Assembly (NCBI RefSeq): GCF_021442025.1
Contig: NZ_CP090446.1
Coordinates: forward strand, 1 to 64,000
Length of the DNA stretch: 64,000 nucleotides
DNA from: Sphingobacterium sp. SRCM116780
Lineage (GTDB): Bacteria > Bacteroidota > Bacteroidia > Sphingobacteriales > Sphingobacteriaceae
Direction: 5' to 3'
Shown here: in pieces, positions 56,832-64,000 of the stretch
How the letters are laid out: each line of letters opens with the position of its first letter
How positions within the stretch are numbered: the first letter of the stretch is position 1
The notes under the pieces: model-generated
Databases searched by the model: none
Seen by the model: the letters and a program-made list of their open reading frames with translations, nothing else
What the model was told of the DNA's origin: nothing
Program-made: the position numbers and the translations under genes

Positions 56832-57761
56832 CTAATTTTCCAAAGCAATAATCTTTTCTGCGACTACTTCAGATAACTTGTAATAACTTTCAAATGTCCA
56901 TCCGGCAATATGAGGACTTAGTATTACATTGTCTCTCTTGATAAGATCTGTATACCAAGTTTGTTCAGCAAGTGCTGGAAACTTTTCTACTGGTAATACA
57001 TCAAACGCTGCTCCAATGATTTTCCCCTCATCCATAGCTTTTAATACAGCAGGAACTTGAACAATTCCACCACGTGCACCCATTAAGAAAAATAATGGTT
57101 TTCGAAAATGGTATAGATATTCATCATTAATCAGTCCTTTAGTCTCTTTGGTTAAAGGAATATGAAAACTTAATACATCTGCTTTTTTTACAATTTCTTC
57201 CATCGAAACCTCGGTTGCATATTGATCTGAAAAACCGGTTTTATATTTGTCATAAGCAATTACATGAACATCAAATCCCGAAAGTTTTTTTGCCATAGCC
57301 TGTCCATTGTTTCCATAGCCGATTAATGCAACAGTTCTTCCTTTTAATTCATACCCTCTATTTGGTTCTCTATGCCAGAATCCGTCTTTAATTTCCTTAT
57401 TCCCGCGGTTCAGATGGTTCATCAGGTTCAGTAACATGCCAATCATATGTTCGCCAACAGCATCGCGATTACCCTCATTAGCGCTGATTAATTTGATTCC
57501 TTTAGATTCGGCATATGCTTCATCAATATTGTCCATCCCAGCACCACAACGAGCAATAAACGTTAAATTACTTGCTAAATCTATGAATGCCTGATCTACT
57601 TGAAATTTTGAACGGATAATTAATCCCGAATAATGAATGATATGTTGTTCTGCATCTGCTCTCGTAAAATCTGGTTTATAATCAAATGAGATTCCAGCAA
57701 CGGCTAATTTTTGCATCAGAATAGCATGAGCATCATCAACGATTAATATTTTAGTTTTCAT
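56832..57761 (-). CDS. D-2-hydroxyacid dehydrogenase (phosphoglycerate-dehydrogenase-like)
   Basis: 309 residues; the ATG at 57761 is chosen over the GTG one codon earlier. The NAD-binding motif GYGNNG lies near residue 148 and the catalytic triad is present: Arg in the GARGGIV loop, Glu in DVLPVEK and His in LSPHIAGWTFES. The substrate-binding region has RCGAGMDNID. There is no ACT domain, so it is the short form; it may make phosphohydroxypyruvate in serine synthesis or act on another 2-hydroxyacid. The start overlaps the upstream FAD monooxygenase stop by one base (TGATG). Confidence 0.87.
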   Translation of the reverse strand: MKTKILIVDDAHAILMQKLAVAGISFDYKPDFTRADAEQHIIHYSGLIIRSKFQVDQAFIDLASNLTFIARCGAGMDNIDEAYAESKGIKLISANEGNRDAVGEHMIGMLLNLMNHLNRGNKEIKDGFWHREPNRGYELKGRTVALIGYGNNGQAMAKKLSGFDVHVIAYDKYKTGFSDQYATEVSMEEIVKKADVLSFHIPLTKETKGLINDEYLYHFRKPLFFLMGARGGIVQVPAVLKAMDEGKIIGAAFDVLPVEKFPALAEQTWYTDLIKRDNVILSPHIAGWTFESYYKLSEVVAEKIIALEN

Positions 57762-58918
57762 CACGGATTATTGATTGTCATAAAATCAACACTTAAAAGT
57801 GTTTTTAATTTATACTGTTTAATTTTTTCAGGTAACATCTTCATGAATGCATTTCGAGTGGCAATACATAGTGGGTTCTCCCATTGTGCTATTTTTCCTA
57901 TGGACCATGATGTTTCCGTAATATAGCGTGTCCTTGCTAATCTTCTTTTTTCAAAATGTTGGAAAGCCAAAGGTACGTCGGAGGTTTTCTTTAGCTCATC
58001 GACCAAAACCGCAACATCTTCTATCGCTTGACAAGCGCCTTGTCCCATATTCGGAGTCGTAGCATGTCCAGCATCTCCGATGAAGAGGATATTCCCCAAA
58101 GCCAATTTCTCTAAGGGTTTGATATCAATAATATCATTCCAAATGAGCTGTTCGTCTTTTGTTTCTTGTAAAATCGTTCCAATTGGTGCATGATAGGAAG
58201 CAAAGTTTTCCTGTAAATCTTTAATGGTATACTGGCTATATTTTTTGCTATTTGATTCTGCGTTAATACATGCATACCAGTAGATTTTGTTTCCTACTAA
58301 AGGGGTCATACCAAATCGTCCTTTACTTCCCCAGGTCTCAGACCCTATTTTGAGTTGAACACTAGCATTATCGATAGTCGCTCGCCAGCAGGTATATCCA
58401 GAATATCTGGGTTTTGAATGTGGAAGTAAAGACTGTCTTAATTGAGATTTGACTCCGTCAGCAATGATCAGGTAGTTGGTTTGATGGACAGTTCCATCTT
58501 CAAAGAAGATGCTAATTCCCTGCGCATTCTGTTCTACTTTGAATGCTCTTTTTCCTAAGTGTAAGGAATTTGGATCAATCCGTTGCAATAAGAATTGATG
58601 GAGATCTGCTCGATGTATTGCAAAATTATCTTGATTATATTGGGCACTGATGGTGTTGGTATCTGGTGCTGCAAGAATATTTCCTTTCTCATCTAGAATA
58701 TTGTAGGTTTCTAAATAATGTCCTAAGGGAACAACCCCAGATTTTAGATCTAAATACTCCAATGCTTGCATGGCATTTGCGGCTAGACCAAATCCAGCAC
58801 CAATACCTTTCAGTAGTTTAGCACTTTCAAAAACACATACTTGTAAACCAATTTGATGGAGAGCGATTGCAGCAGTTAAACCTGCAACACCACCTCCAAT
58901 GATGGTAAAGGATTTCAT
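57761..58918 (-). CDS. FAD-dependent monooxygenase (aromatic hydroxylase-like)
   Basis: 385-residue flavoprotein. N-terminal dinucleotide-binding motif IIGGGVAGLTAA (G8-x-G10-xx-G13), a central YLIIADGVKSQLR (DG motif) and GDAGHATTPNMGQGACQAIED (second FAD motif, GDAGH) match the PHBH/UbiH class A monooxygenase family. Substrate unknown; relatives act on aromatic or heteroaromatic rings. It is 14 bp downstream of ksgA and coupled to the dehydrogenase gene. Confidence 0.87.
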   Translation of the reverse strand: MKSFTIIGGGVAGLTAAIALHQIGLQVCVFESAKLLKGIGAGFGLAANAMQALEYLDLKSGVVPLGHYLETYNILDEKGNILAAPDTNTISAQYNQDNFAIHRADLHQFLLQRIDPNSLHLGKRAFKVEQNAQGISIFFEDGTVHQTNYLIIADGVKSQLRQSLLPHSKPRYSGYTCWRATIDNASVQLKIGSETWGSKGRFGMTPLVGNKIYWYACINAESNSKKYSQYTIKDLQENFASYHAPIGTILQETKDEQLIWNDIIDIKPLEKLALGNILFIGDAGHATTPNMGQGACQAIEDVAVLVDELKKTSDVPLAFQHFEKRRLARTRYITETSWSIGKIAQWENPLCIATRNAFMKMLPEKIKQYKLKTLLSVDFMTINNP

Positions 58919-58932
58919 GAATTAAAATTTAA

Positions 58933-59709
58933 TTATACATTCGCAATTTCATTCGTTAATACAATGAAATCATTTACTGTCAGGCGTTCAGCTCTTAATT
59001 CATATAATGGATTATCAGACATTTTGTCTTTCGTGACAACTGCAGATAGTGAGTTTCTTAATGTTTTTCGTCTTTGATTGAATGCTGCTTTCACAACTCT
59101 CCAAAATAGTTTTTCATCACAAGCTAATACATCACGGTCATTTCTGGTCATACGGATCACTCCAGAAAGTACTTTTGGAGGCGGATTAAAAGCACCTGCT
59201 TTCACCGTAAATAAGTATTCTACATGATAGTAAGCTTGTAAAAAAACACTCAAGATTCCATACTCTTTACTTCCAGCTTTCGCTGTACAACGTTCTGCAA
59301 CCTCTTTTTGGAACATCCCTGTCATCTGCACAACACGATTGCGTTCATCCAATATTTTAAATAAAATCTGAGAAGAGATGTTATAAGGAAAATTGCCAAT
59401 AATGGCTATTTTATCGCCAAAATGTTGAGAAAAATCTAAGGTTAGAAAGTCACCATGTATCAAACGGTTTTCCAATTGAGGATATTTGTCTGCCAAAAAT
59501 TCAATAGATTCATCATCCACGTCAATCATCCACGTTTCGTAGGATTCTTTTTGTAAAAGAAAGTCAGAAAGAACACCCATTCCAGGACCCACTTCTAGTA
59601 CTTGCGTAAACCCCAATTTGGGATCCAATGCATCGACTATTTTTTGTGCTGCATTTTTATCATTTAAAAAATGCTGTCCCAAATGCTTTTTAGCTCTTAC
59701 CGTACTCAT
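58933..59709 (-). CDS. ksgA: 16S rRNA (adenine1518-N6/adenine1519-N6)-dimethyltransferase
   Basis: Dimethylates two adjacent adenines near the 3' end of 16S rRNA, a late 30S maturation step. 258 residues: KKHLGQHFLNDKNAAQKIV, SAM-binding VLEVGPGMGVLSDFLL, and the catalytic NFPYNISSQILFK (NxPY variant NFPY), with GAFNPPPKVLSGVIRM and the C-terminal VKAAFNQRRKTLRNSL. Complete. First gene of a three-gene minus-strand operon. A TATATTTG -7-like element lies at 59728-59735 (minus strand). Confidence 0.97.
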   Translation of the reverse strand: MSTVRAKKHLGQHFLNDKNAAQKIVDALDPKLGFTQVLEVGPGMGVLSDFLLQKESYETWMIDVDDESIEFLADKYPQLENRLIHGDFLTLDFSQHFGDKIAIIGNFPYNISSQILFKILDERNRVVQMTGMFQKEVAERCTAKAGSKEYGILSVFLQAYYHVEYLFTVKAGAFNPPPKVLSGVIRMTRNDRDVLACDEKLFWRVVKAAFNQRRKTLRNSLSAVVTKDKMSDNPLYELRAERLTVNDFIVLTNEIANV

Positions 59710-59770
59710 ATATGATTGTGTTTCCTACAAATATAGCTAACTTGGATAGGATAATAAAAATGCGAATAAA

Positions 59771-60262
59771 ATGAATACGAATTTATCTGGAGTATCTCTT
59801 ATAACATATGAAGATAAGCATTTTGAAAAATTGACTTATCCATTGGATGAAATACAAAGTCAGTTTACCAAAAGTGTTTATCAAAACATTGTAGTTGACG
59901 AAATACTAAATAATAAAAATAAATTTCCTATAACAATTCTTTATAGACAGGAGCCAGTTGGTTTTTTTGTATTGGATAAAACTGCTGATCACCTGTTGGT
60001 AACAGCTAATCCTTTCTCTATTTTATTGCGAGGACTATCTATAAACCCTGACTTTCAGGGTAAAGGAATTGCAAAGCAAGCGCTACTCTTATTGAATTCT
60101 TTTGTGAAAACATTATTTCCAGGAATAAATGAGATTGTATTAACCGTTAATACAAATAATATGAAAGCTTATCATTTATATTTGCATATAGGCTATATCG
60201 ATACAGGTAGGTTTAAGGAAGGAAGATATGGCTTACAACATATGCTATTTAAGCGAATTTGA
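59771..60262 (+). CDS. GNAT-family N-acetyltransferase
   Basis: 163 residues with the GNAT core: VGFFVLDKTADHLLV strands, LLRGLSINPDFQGKGIAKQAL carrying the acetyl-CoA pyrophosphate-binding QGKGIA motif, and LTVNTNNMKAYHLYLHIGY with the NxxAxxLYxxxGF-type motif B. Substrate unknown. A single gene, divergent from ksgA with 61 bp between. Confidence 0.87.
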   Translation: MNTNLSGVSLITYEDKHFEKLTYPLDEIQSQFTKSVYQNIVVDEILNNKNKFPITILYRQEPVGFFVLDKTADHLLVTANPFSILLRGLSINPDFQGKGIAKQALLLLNSFVKTLFPGINEIVLTVNTNNMKAYHLYLHIGYIDTGRFKEGRYGLQHMLFKRI

Positions 60263-60277
60263 TATTTCCTTTGATGC

Positions 60278-60309
60278 TTGACTATTTCATATAATTTTAA
60301 TTACTTTTG
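60278..60309 (+). promoter_or_regulatory. Bacteroidota-type promoter for pdxA
   Basis: TTG at 60278-60280, 21-bp spacer, TACTTTTG at 60302-60309; the -7 element ends 22 bp before the ATG at 60332, implying a very short leader. Confidence 0.55.
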
Positions 60310-60331
60310 AATCAATAATTTCATTTTTACT

Positions 60332-61387
60332 ATGGCTGACAAATTAAAAATAGGTATTACAGTAGGAGACATCAATGGTATTGGATTGGAAGTGATCATA
60401 AAATCCTTATTAGACAATCGTGTTTTAGAATTTTTTACACCGATTGTTTATGGTAATACAAAAGTTGCGTCTTTTCATAGAAAAGCATTAGGCGTTAACG
60501 ATTTTAGTTTTAATGTCATTAACGATCCTGAACAGGCAAATCCTAAACGTGCAAATATGATTAATTGTTGGCAAGAGGATGTCAAAATTACTTTAGGAGA
60601 GGAAAATGAAATAGGAGGTAAGTATGCTTTTATTTCACTAGAAAAAGCTGTTGAAGATCTGAATGCAGGGAAAATTGATGCGCTTGTAACTGCTCCAATT
60701 AATAAACATAATATACAACAAGAAGGCTTTCACTTCCCTGGACATACAGAATATCTACAAGAGAAAACAAATGCAGCTGATGTATTGATGTTTATGATCT
60801 GTGATGAATTGCGTGTTGGTGTTGTGACAGGACATATTCCTGTTAAGGATGTTCCAGAACATGTTACTGAAGAAGCAATTTTGAATAAATTGGAATTGAT
60901 GAATACAAGTCTTAAAAAGGATTTTTGGATTCAAAAGCCCAAAATAGCTGTTTTAGGTCTTAATCCTCATGCAGGAGATAACGGAGTTATCGGTATTGAA
61001 GACGATACTGTCATTCGACCAGCGATAGAAAAGGCGAATGAAAAAGGAATACTATGCTTTGGACCTTATCCTGCTGACGGTTTTTTTGCAAACCGTGCTT
61101 ATGAAAAGTTTGACGCTGTATTGGCGATGTATCATGATCAGGGGTTGATTCCTTTTAAACATATTGCAAACCGTAACGGAGTGAATTTTACAGCAGGTCT
61201 TCCAATTGTACGTACTTCTCCAGATCATGGAACAGGTTACGATATCGCAGGTAAAAATTTAGCGGCTCATGAATCATTTATGGAGGCTATATTTCAAGCT
61301 GTTCATATTGTAAAACATCGTCGCGAACAAGCTGAATTGTCTCAAAATCCATTAGCTTTTCGTAAGCTTTCTAGAGATCGCGACTAA
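60332..61387 (+). CDS. pdxA: 4-hydroxythreonine-4-phosphate dehydrogenase
   Basis: NAD-dependent step of the DXP-dependent pyridoxal phosphate pathway. 351 residues: IGITVGDINGIGLEV opening, metal-ligand regions HFPGHTEYL, LNPHAGDNG and MYHDQGLIPFK, and the end TSPDHGTGYDIAGKN. Complete. Own promoter and likely own terminator. Confidence 0.96.
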   Translation: MADKLKIGITVGDINGIGLEVIIKSLLDNRVLEFFTPIVYGNTKVASFHRKALGVNDFSFNVINDPEQANPKRANMINCWQEDVKITLGEENEIGGKYAFISLEKAVEDLNAGKIDALVTAPINKHNIQQEGFHFPGHTEYLQEKTNAADVLMFMICDELRVGVVTGHIPVKDVPEHVTEEAILNKLELMNTSLKKDFWIQKPKIAVLGLNPHAGDNGVIGIEDDTVIRPAIEKANEKGILCFGPYPADGFFANRAYEKFDAVLAMYHDQGLIPFKHIANRNGVNFTAGLPIVRTSPDHGTGYDIAGKNLAAHESFMEAIFQAVHIVKHRREQAELSQNPLAFRKLSRDRD

Positions 61388-61403
61388 AAACGGTCGCTGA
61401 ATT

Positions 61404-61438
61404 CATTAGTCTCATGTGCTTATATCATCAGACTAATG
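61404..61438 (+). terminator. Possible terminator after pdxA
   Basis: 9-bp perfect stem CATTAGTCT / AGACTAATG with a 17-nt loop, followed by TCTATTTTAT; 17 bp past the stop. The T run is weak. Confidence 0.5.
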
Positions 61439-61503
61439 TCTATTTTATAATAATTTCCTTACTTTTGCATCCTAGTGTTTTTTTAAAGACCTAGATTCAT
61501 GCT

Positions 61504-62934
61504 ATGAGTGATAATTTACAACATCCTATTTTCCCAATCATTAAAGAGTTAGCCGAAAAAACAAATACGGAGTGCTACGTCATTGGCGGTTATGTGCGCG
61601 ACCATATTATGGGACGGCCTTTTAAAAATGATGTGGATATTGTTGTTGTAGGAAGTGGAATTGAATTTGCTACTCAGCTGGGAGATAAATTGAAAACAAA
61701 AGTCGCTGTTTATAAAAGTTTTGGAACAGCGATGTTAGTTTTTGAAGGATTGAATGTAGAGTTTGTAGGTGCTCGAAAAGAATCTTATCGTAGAGATTCT
61801 AGAAAACCAATCGTTGAAGATGGTACTTTGGAAGATGATCAAAATCGTCGCGATTTTACCATCAATGCTATGGCATATTCTCTCAATAAAGATAATTATG
61901 GCGAATTGTTGGATCCATTTGATGGCGTAAATGATTTAACATTGAGAACGATACGTACACCATTAGATCCTATTTTGACCTTTTCTGATGATCCTTTACG
62001 TATGATGCGTGCCATTCGTTTCGCTACACAGTTGAATTTTAAAATTGATTCCAAGGCTATTCAAGCGATTACTGATACCAAAGATCGTATTCGTATTATT
62101 TCCAAAGAACGTATCATTGATGAGCTCAATAAAATAATTTTGTCTAAAAAACCTTCTATTGGTTTCAAATATTTATTTGATACAGGTCTGTTAGCGTTGG
62201 TTTTTCCAGCCATGCAAAATTTGTATGGAGTAGAGATCATCGATGGAAAAGGTCATAAAGATAACTTCTATCATACATTGGAAGTTTTGGATAATGTGTG
62301 TGAAACAACCGAAAATCTTTGGTTACGATGGGCTGCAATCATGCATGATATTGCAAAACCTGCGACAAAGCGATTTGATAAGAAATTAGGTTGGACTTTC
62401 CATGGACATGAAGATAAAGGAGCTCGTATGGTTCCTAAATTATTTTCAGAATTGAAACTTCCTCTGAATGAGAAAATGAAGTTTGTTCAAAAATTAGTTT
62501 TACTACATTTAAGACCAATCGTGCTGGCACAGGATATTGTTACCGATTCTGCTGTACGTCGGTTATTGTTTGAGGCTGGTGACGATATTGATGCTTTGAT
62601 GCAATTGTGTCATGCTGATGTAACGACAAAAAACGAATATAAAAAGAAAAAATACCGTCAAAATTTTGAATTAGTTAAGCAAAAACTAAAAGACGTAGAA
62701 GAGCGGGATCAAATTAGAAACTGGCAACCTCCAATTACTGGAGAAGATATCATGGAGATATTCGGTATCAGTCCTGGGCGTGAAGTGGGAAAAATAAAAA
62801 ATGCAATTAGAGAAGCAATTTTAGAAGGTGAAATCCCGAACTCAAAAGTTGAAGCGTATCATTTTATGGTCAACAAAGCACAAGACATGGGATTGACCGT
62901 TAGAAAGGCATGGGATTTGAGTCCTACATTTTAA
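61504..62934 (+). CDS. CCA tRNA nucleotidyltransferase / poly(A) polymerase-family protein with HD domain
   Basis: 476-residue class II nucleotidyltransferase. The catalytic head has GGYVRDHIMGR and the DxD pair in FKNDVDIVVVG; RRDFTINAMAY and the DPLRMMRAIRFATQL block follow; an HD domain (MHDIAKP with HGHED region) lies about 275-400. In Bacteroidota this type is the likely CCA-adding enzyme, which this genome needs because the tRNA genes at 25.1-25.5 kb do not encode CCA. A TACTTTTG -7-like element lies at 61460-61467. Poly(A) polymerase activity cannot be excluded. Confidence 0.9.
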   Translation: MSDNLQHPIFPIIKELAEKTNTECYVIGGYVRDHIMGRPFKNDVDIVVVGSGIEFATQLGDKLKTKVAVYKSFGTAMLVFEGLNVEFVGARKESYRRDSRKPIVEDGTLEDDQNRRDFTINAMAYSLNKDNYGELLDPFDGVNDLTLRTIRTPLDPILTFSDDPLRMMRAIRFATQLNFKIDSKAIQAITDTKDRIRIISKERIIDELNKIILSKKPSIGFKYLFDTGLLALVFPAMQNLYGVEIIDGKGHKDNFYHTLEVLDNVCETTENLWLRWAAIMHDIAKPATKRFDKKLGWTFHGHEDKGARMVPKLFSELKLPLNEKMKFVQKLVLLHLRPIVLAQDIVTDSAVRRLLFEAGDDIDALMQLCHADVTTKNEYKKKKYRQNFELVKQKLKDVEERDQIRNWQPPITGEDIMEIFGISPGREVGKIKNAIREAILEGEIPNSKVEAYHFMVNKAQDMGLTVRKAWDLSPTF

Positions 62935-62957
62935 TAAAAAAAATGTAATTTTAAACG

Positions 62958-62974
62958 CCTCAATTCAATTGAGG
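62958..62974 (+). terminator. Possible weak terminator after the CCA-enzyme gene
   Basis: CCTCAATT/AATTGAGG palindrome followed by TCCATTATTTTT, in the 74-bp gap before the next gene. Confidence 0.4.
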
Positions 62975-63008
62975 TCCATTATTTTTAATAAACAAACTAA
63001 TATTAGAA

Positions 63009-63593
63009 ATGGCTATTTATAGATTTAGAGTCACTTTTGAAGATTATGAGGATGTATATAGAGAGATTGATATGCTCTCTAAACAAACTTTTTTAGAATT
63101 ACATCATGCTATTCATAAGACAACTGCTTACGAATTTGAGCGTACATCTTCCTTTTATGTAAGTAACGATCAGTGGAAAAAAGGAACTGAAATTGCTCTT
63201 TTACCAACTACTCGTAAAGTTTCAGACGGTGTTTTATTGATGGAAAATGTGCGTTTAAGTAAGTTTATCGATGATCCCCATCAAAAATTTTATTATATCT
63301 ATAATTTTGACAGTCCCTATGAATTTCATGTGGAACTGGTTAAAATTTTGAAAGAAGAGGAAGGTAAGGATTATCCGATTGTTTTTAAATCAATTGGTGT
63401 CGCCCCTAAATCTTTGGCTGCAGCTAATTTTCCTGTTGTTGATCCATTAGACGATGACGACGAAGATGAGGTATTGGTTGATGAAACACAATATGGAGTT
63501 GATGATGACGAAGAGTTTGATTTGTTCGATGGAGATGATGAGGAGGAAGAGAAACCTGAAGAAGAGAATAATGGTTCGTTTGACGAATATTAA
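63009..63593 (+). CDS. Plasmid pRiA4b ORF-3-like family protein with acidic tail
   Basis: 194 residues of the PF07929 family (pRiA4b ORF-3 / IS1096 TnpR-like name notwithstanding). The folded part (about 1-140) contains MAIYRFRVTFEDYEDVYREI, TFLELHHAIHKT and DHxF-like strands. The last 50 residues are almost entirely Asp and Glu (DPLDDDDEDEVLVDE, DGDDEEEEKPEEE), a long disordered acidic tail. There are no transposition features nearby, so it is a chromosomal gene. Its stop overlaps the miaA start by one base (TAATG), so the two are translationally coupled. Function unknown. Confidence 0.8.
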   Translation: MAIYRFRVTFEDYEDVYREIDMLSKQTFLELHHAIHKTTAYEFERTSSFYVSNDQWKKGTEIALLPTTRKVSDGVLLMENVRLSKFIDDPHQKFYYIYNFDSPYEFHVELVKILKEEEGKDYPIVFKSIGVAPKSLAAANFPVVDPLDDDDEDEVLVDETQYGVDDDEEFDLFDGDDEEEEKPEEENNGSFDEY

Positions 63594-64000
63594 TGTTAAA
63601 TACCCTCAATAATAAAAAAACTTTAATCGCCATAGTAGGTCCTACAGCTGTAGGGAAAACTGCTATGGCGATTCAGCTTGCTCAATATTTTGATACAGAG
63701 ATCATCTCTGCAGATTCAAGACAATTCTATCGTGAAATGAGTATTGGTACAGCTAAACCGACTAAATCTGAGTTAAGTCTTGCTCCTCATCATTTTATTG
63801 ATTCTCATTCTATTGAAGAAGATTATTCAGCGGGCGATTTTGAAAGAGATGCATTGGAAAAAATTAAAACCTTATTCCAAACGAAAGAAATAATGATCAT
63901 GGTGGGTGGTTCCGGTTTATTTGTTCGGGCAGTATGTGAAGGATTAGATAACCTGCCAAAAGCGTTGCCTAAAACCCGGGAACAGTTAAACCAAAGATTC
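63593..64000 (+). CDS. miaA: tRNA dimethylallyltransferase, 3' end outside window
   Basis: Adds the dimethylallyl group to A37 of tRNAs that read UNN codons. The frame begins with the ATG at 63593 (MLNTLNNKKTLIAIVGPTAV) and runs 136 codons to the end of the window. It shows the P-loop GPTAVGKT, the substrate motif SADSRQFYREMSIGTAKPT and MVGGSGLFVRAV. Its dimethylallyl donor comes from the pathway served by ispF in this window. Truncated only by the window edge. Confidence 0.95.
   Translation, partial: MLNTLNNKKTLIAIVGPTAVGKTAMAIQLAQYFDTEIISADSRQFYREMSIGTAKPTKSELSLAPHHFIDSHSIEEDYSAGDFERDALEKIKTLFQTKEIMIMVGGSGLFVRAVCEGLDNLPKALPKTREQLNQRF

Noticed and set aside
63009-63593. Transposon-related gene suggested by the family name (IS1096 TnpR-like)
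   Set aside because: No transposase, inverted repeats or target duplications are nearby, and the gene is coupled to miaA, so it is a resident chromosomal gene.

Overview
The window is AT-rich chromosomal DNA from a member of the Bacteroidota, most probably Sphingobacteriaceae (Sphingobacterium or Pedobacter-like). The main reasons are three SusC/SusD outer-membrane transporter pairs, many lipoproteins with short lipobox signals, an ECF sigma/FecR pair feeding a SusC with an N-terminal STN domain, TAnnTTTG-type -7 promoter elements, weak Shine-Dalgarno sequences, and families typical of the phylum (DUF4136, DUF4302, PF15890 metallopeptidase, a pRiA4b ORF-3-like protein before miaA). Species assignment is inference. 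I see no insertion sequence, prophage, integrase, CRISPR array or rRNA operon.

Layout. 1-4.9 kb: a SusC (5' end outside the window) and SusD pair. 4.9-17.9 kb, almost all minus strand: a coiled-coil membrane protein, a cNMP/CBS/DUF294 signalling protein with a DEDDh exonuclease, a DUF4136 lipoprotein, nadE, two FKBP-type lipoproteins, then a small His-containing membrane protein, a TonB receptor and a secreted thioredoxin, and panC-panD. 18-24 kb, plus strand: a stand-alone starch-synthase N-terminal domain, ispF, a class A penicillin-binding protein and uvrC; era converges on uvrC. 25.1-25.6 kb: four tandem copies of initiator tRNA-fMet on a 122-123 bp repeat. 25.9-30.7 kb: a second SusC/SusD pair with a palindromic operator-like site upstream. 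31-37.4 kb: der, cysS, an NTF2-like secreted protein, a SurA-type chaperone (minus) and a secreted lactonase-family propeller. 37.4-43.1 kb, minus: all seven Mrp antiporter genes in order A to G. 43.6-52.7 kb, plus: ECF sigma, FecR, STN-SusC, SusD, zinc metallopeptidase lipoprotein and DUF4302 lipoprotein. 52.8-64 kb: two small membrane proteins, acs, a UbiA-like membrane protein, ksgA with an FAD monooxygenase and a hydroxyacid dehydrogenase, a GNAT acetyltransferase, pdxA, a CCA-type nucleotidyltransferase, a pRiA4b ORF-3-like protein and the start of miaA.

How it works together. Most of the window is housekeeping: NAD, pantothenate, isoprenoid and pyridoxal synthesis, tRNA supply and maturation, ribosome biogenesis, DNA repair, cell-wall synthesis, envelope protein folding and Na+/pH homeostasis. 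Accessory character is concentrated in the three nutrient-uptake loci. None of these has a glycoside hydrolase beside it within the window; the third carries a metallopeptidase, so its substrate may be protein or peptide rather than glycan. Gene ends are well punctuated by hairpin terminators, several of them long perfect inverted repeats shared by convergent genes.

I found no gene cluster that is plainly a new defence or biosynthetic system. The most unusual structures are the initiator-tRNA array with covarying spacer hairpins, the nested palindrome made of 11-bp repeats near 12.84 kb, and the putative operator at 25.75 kb.
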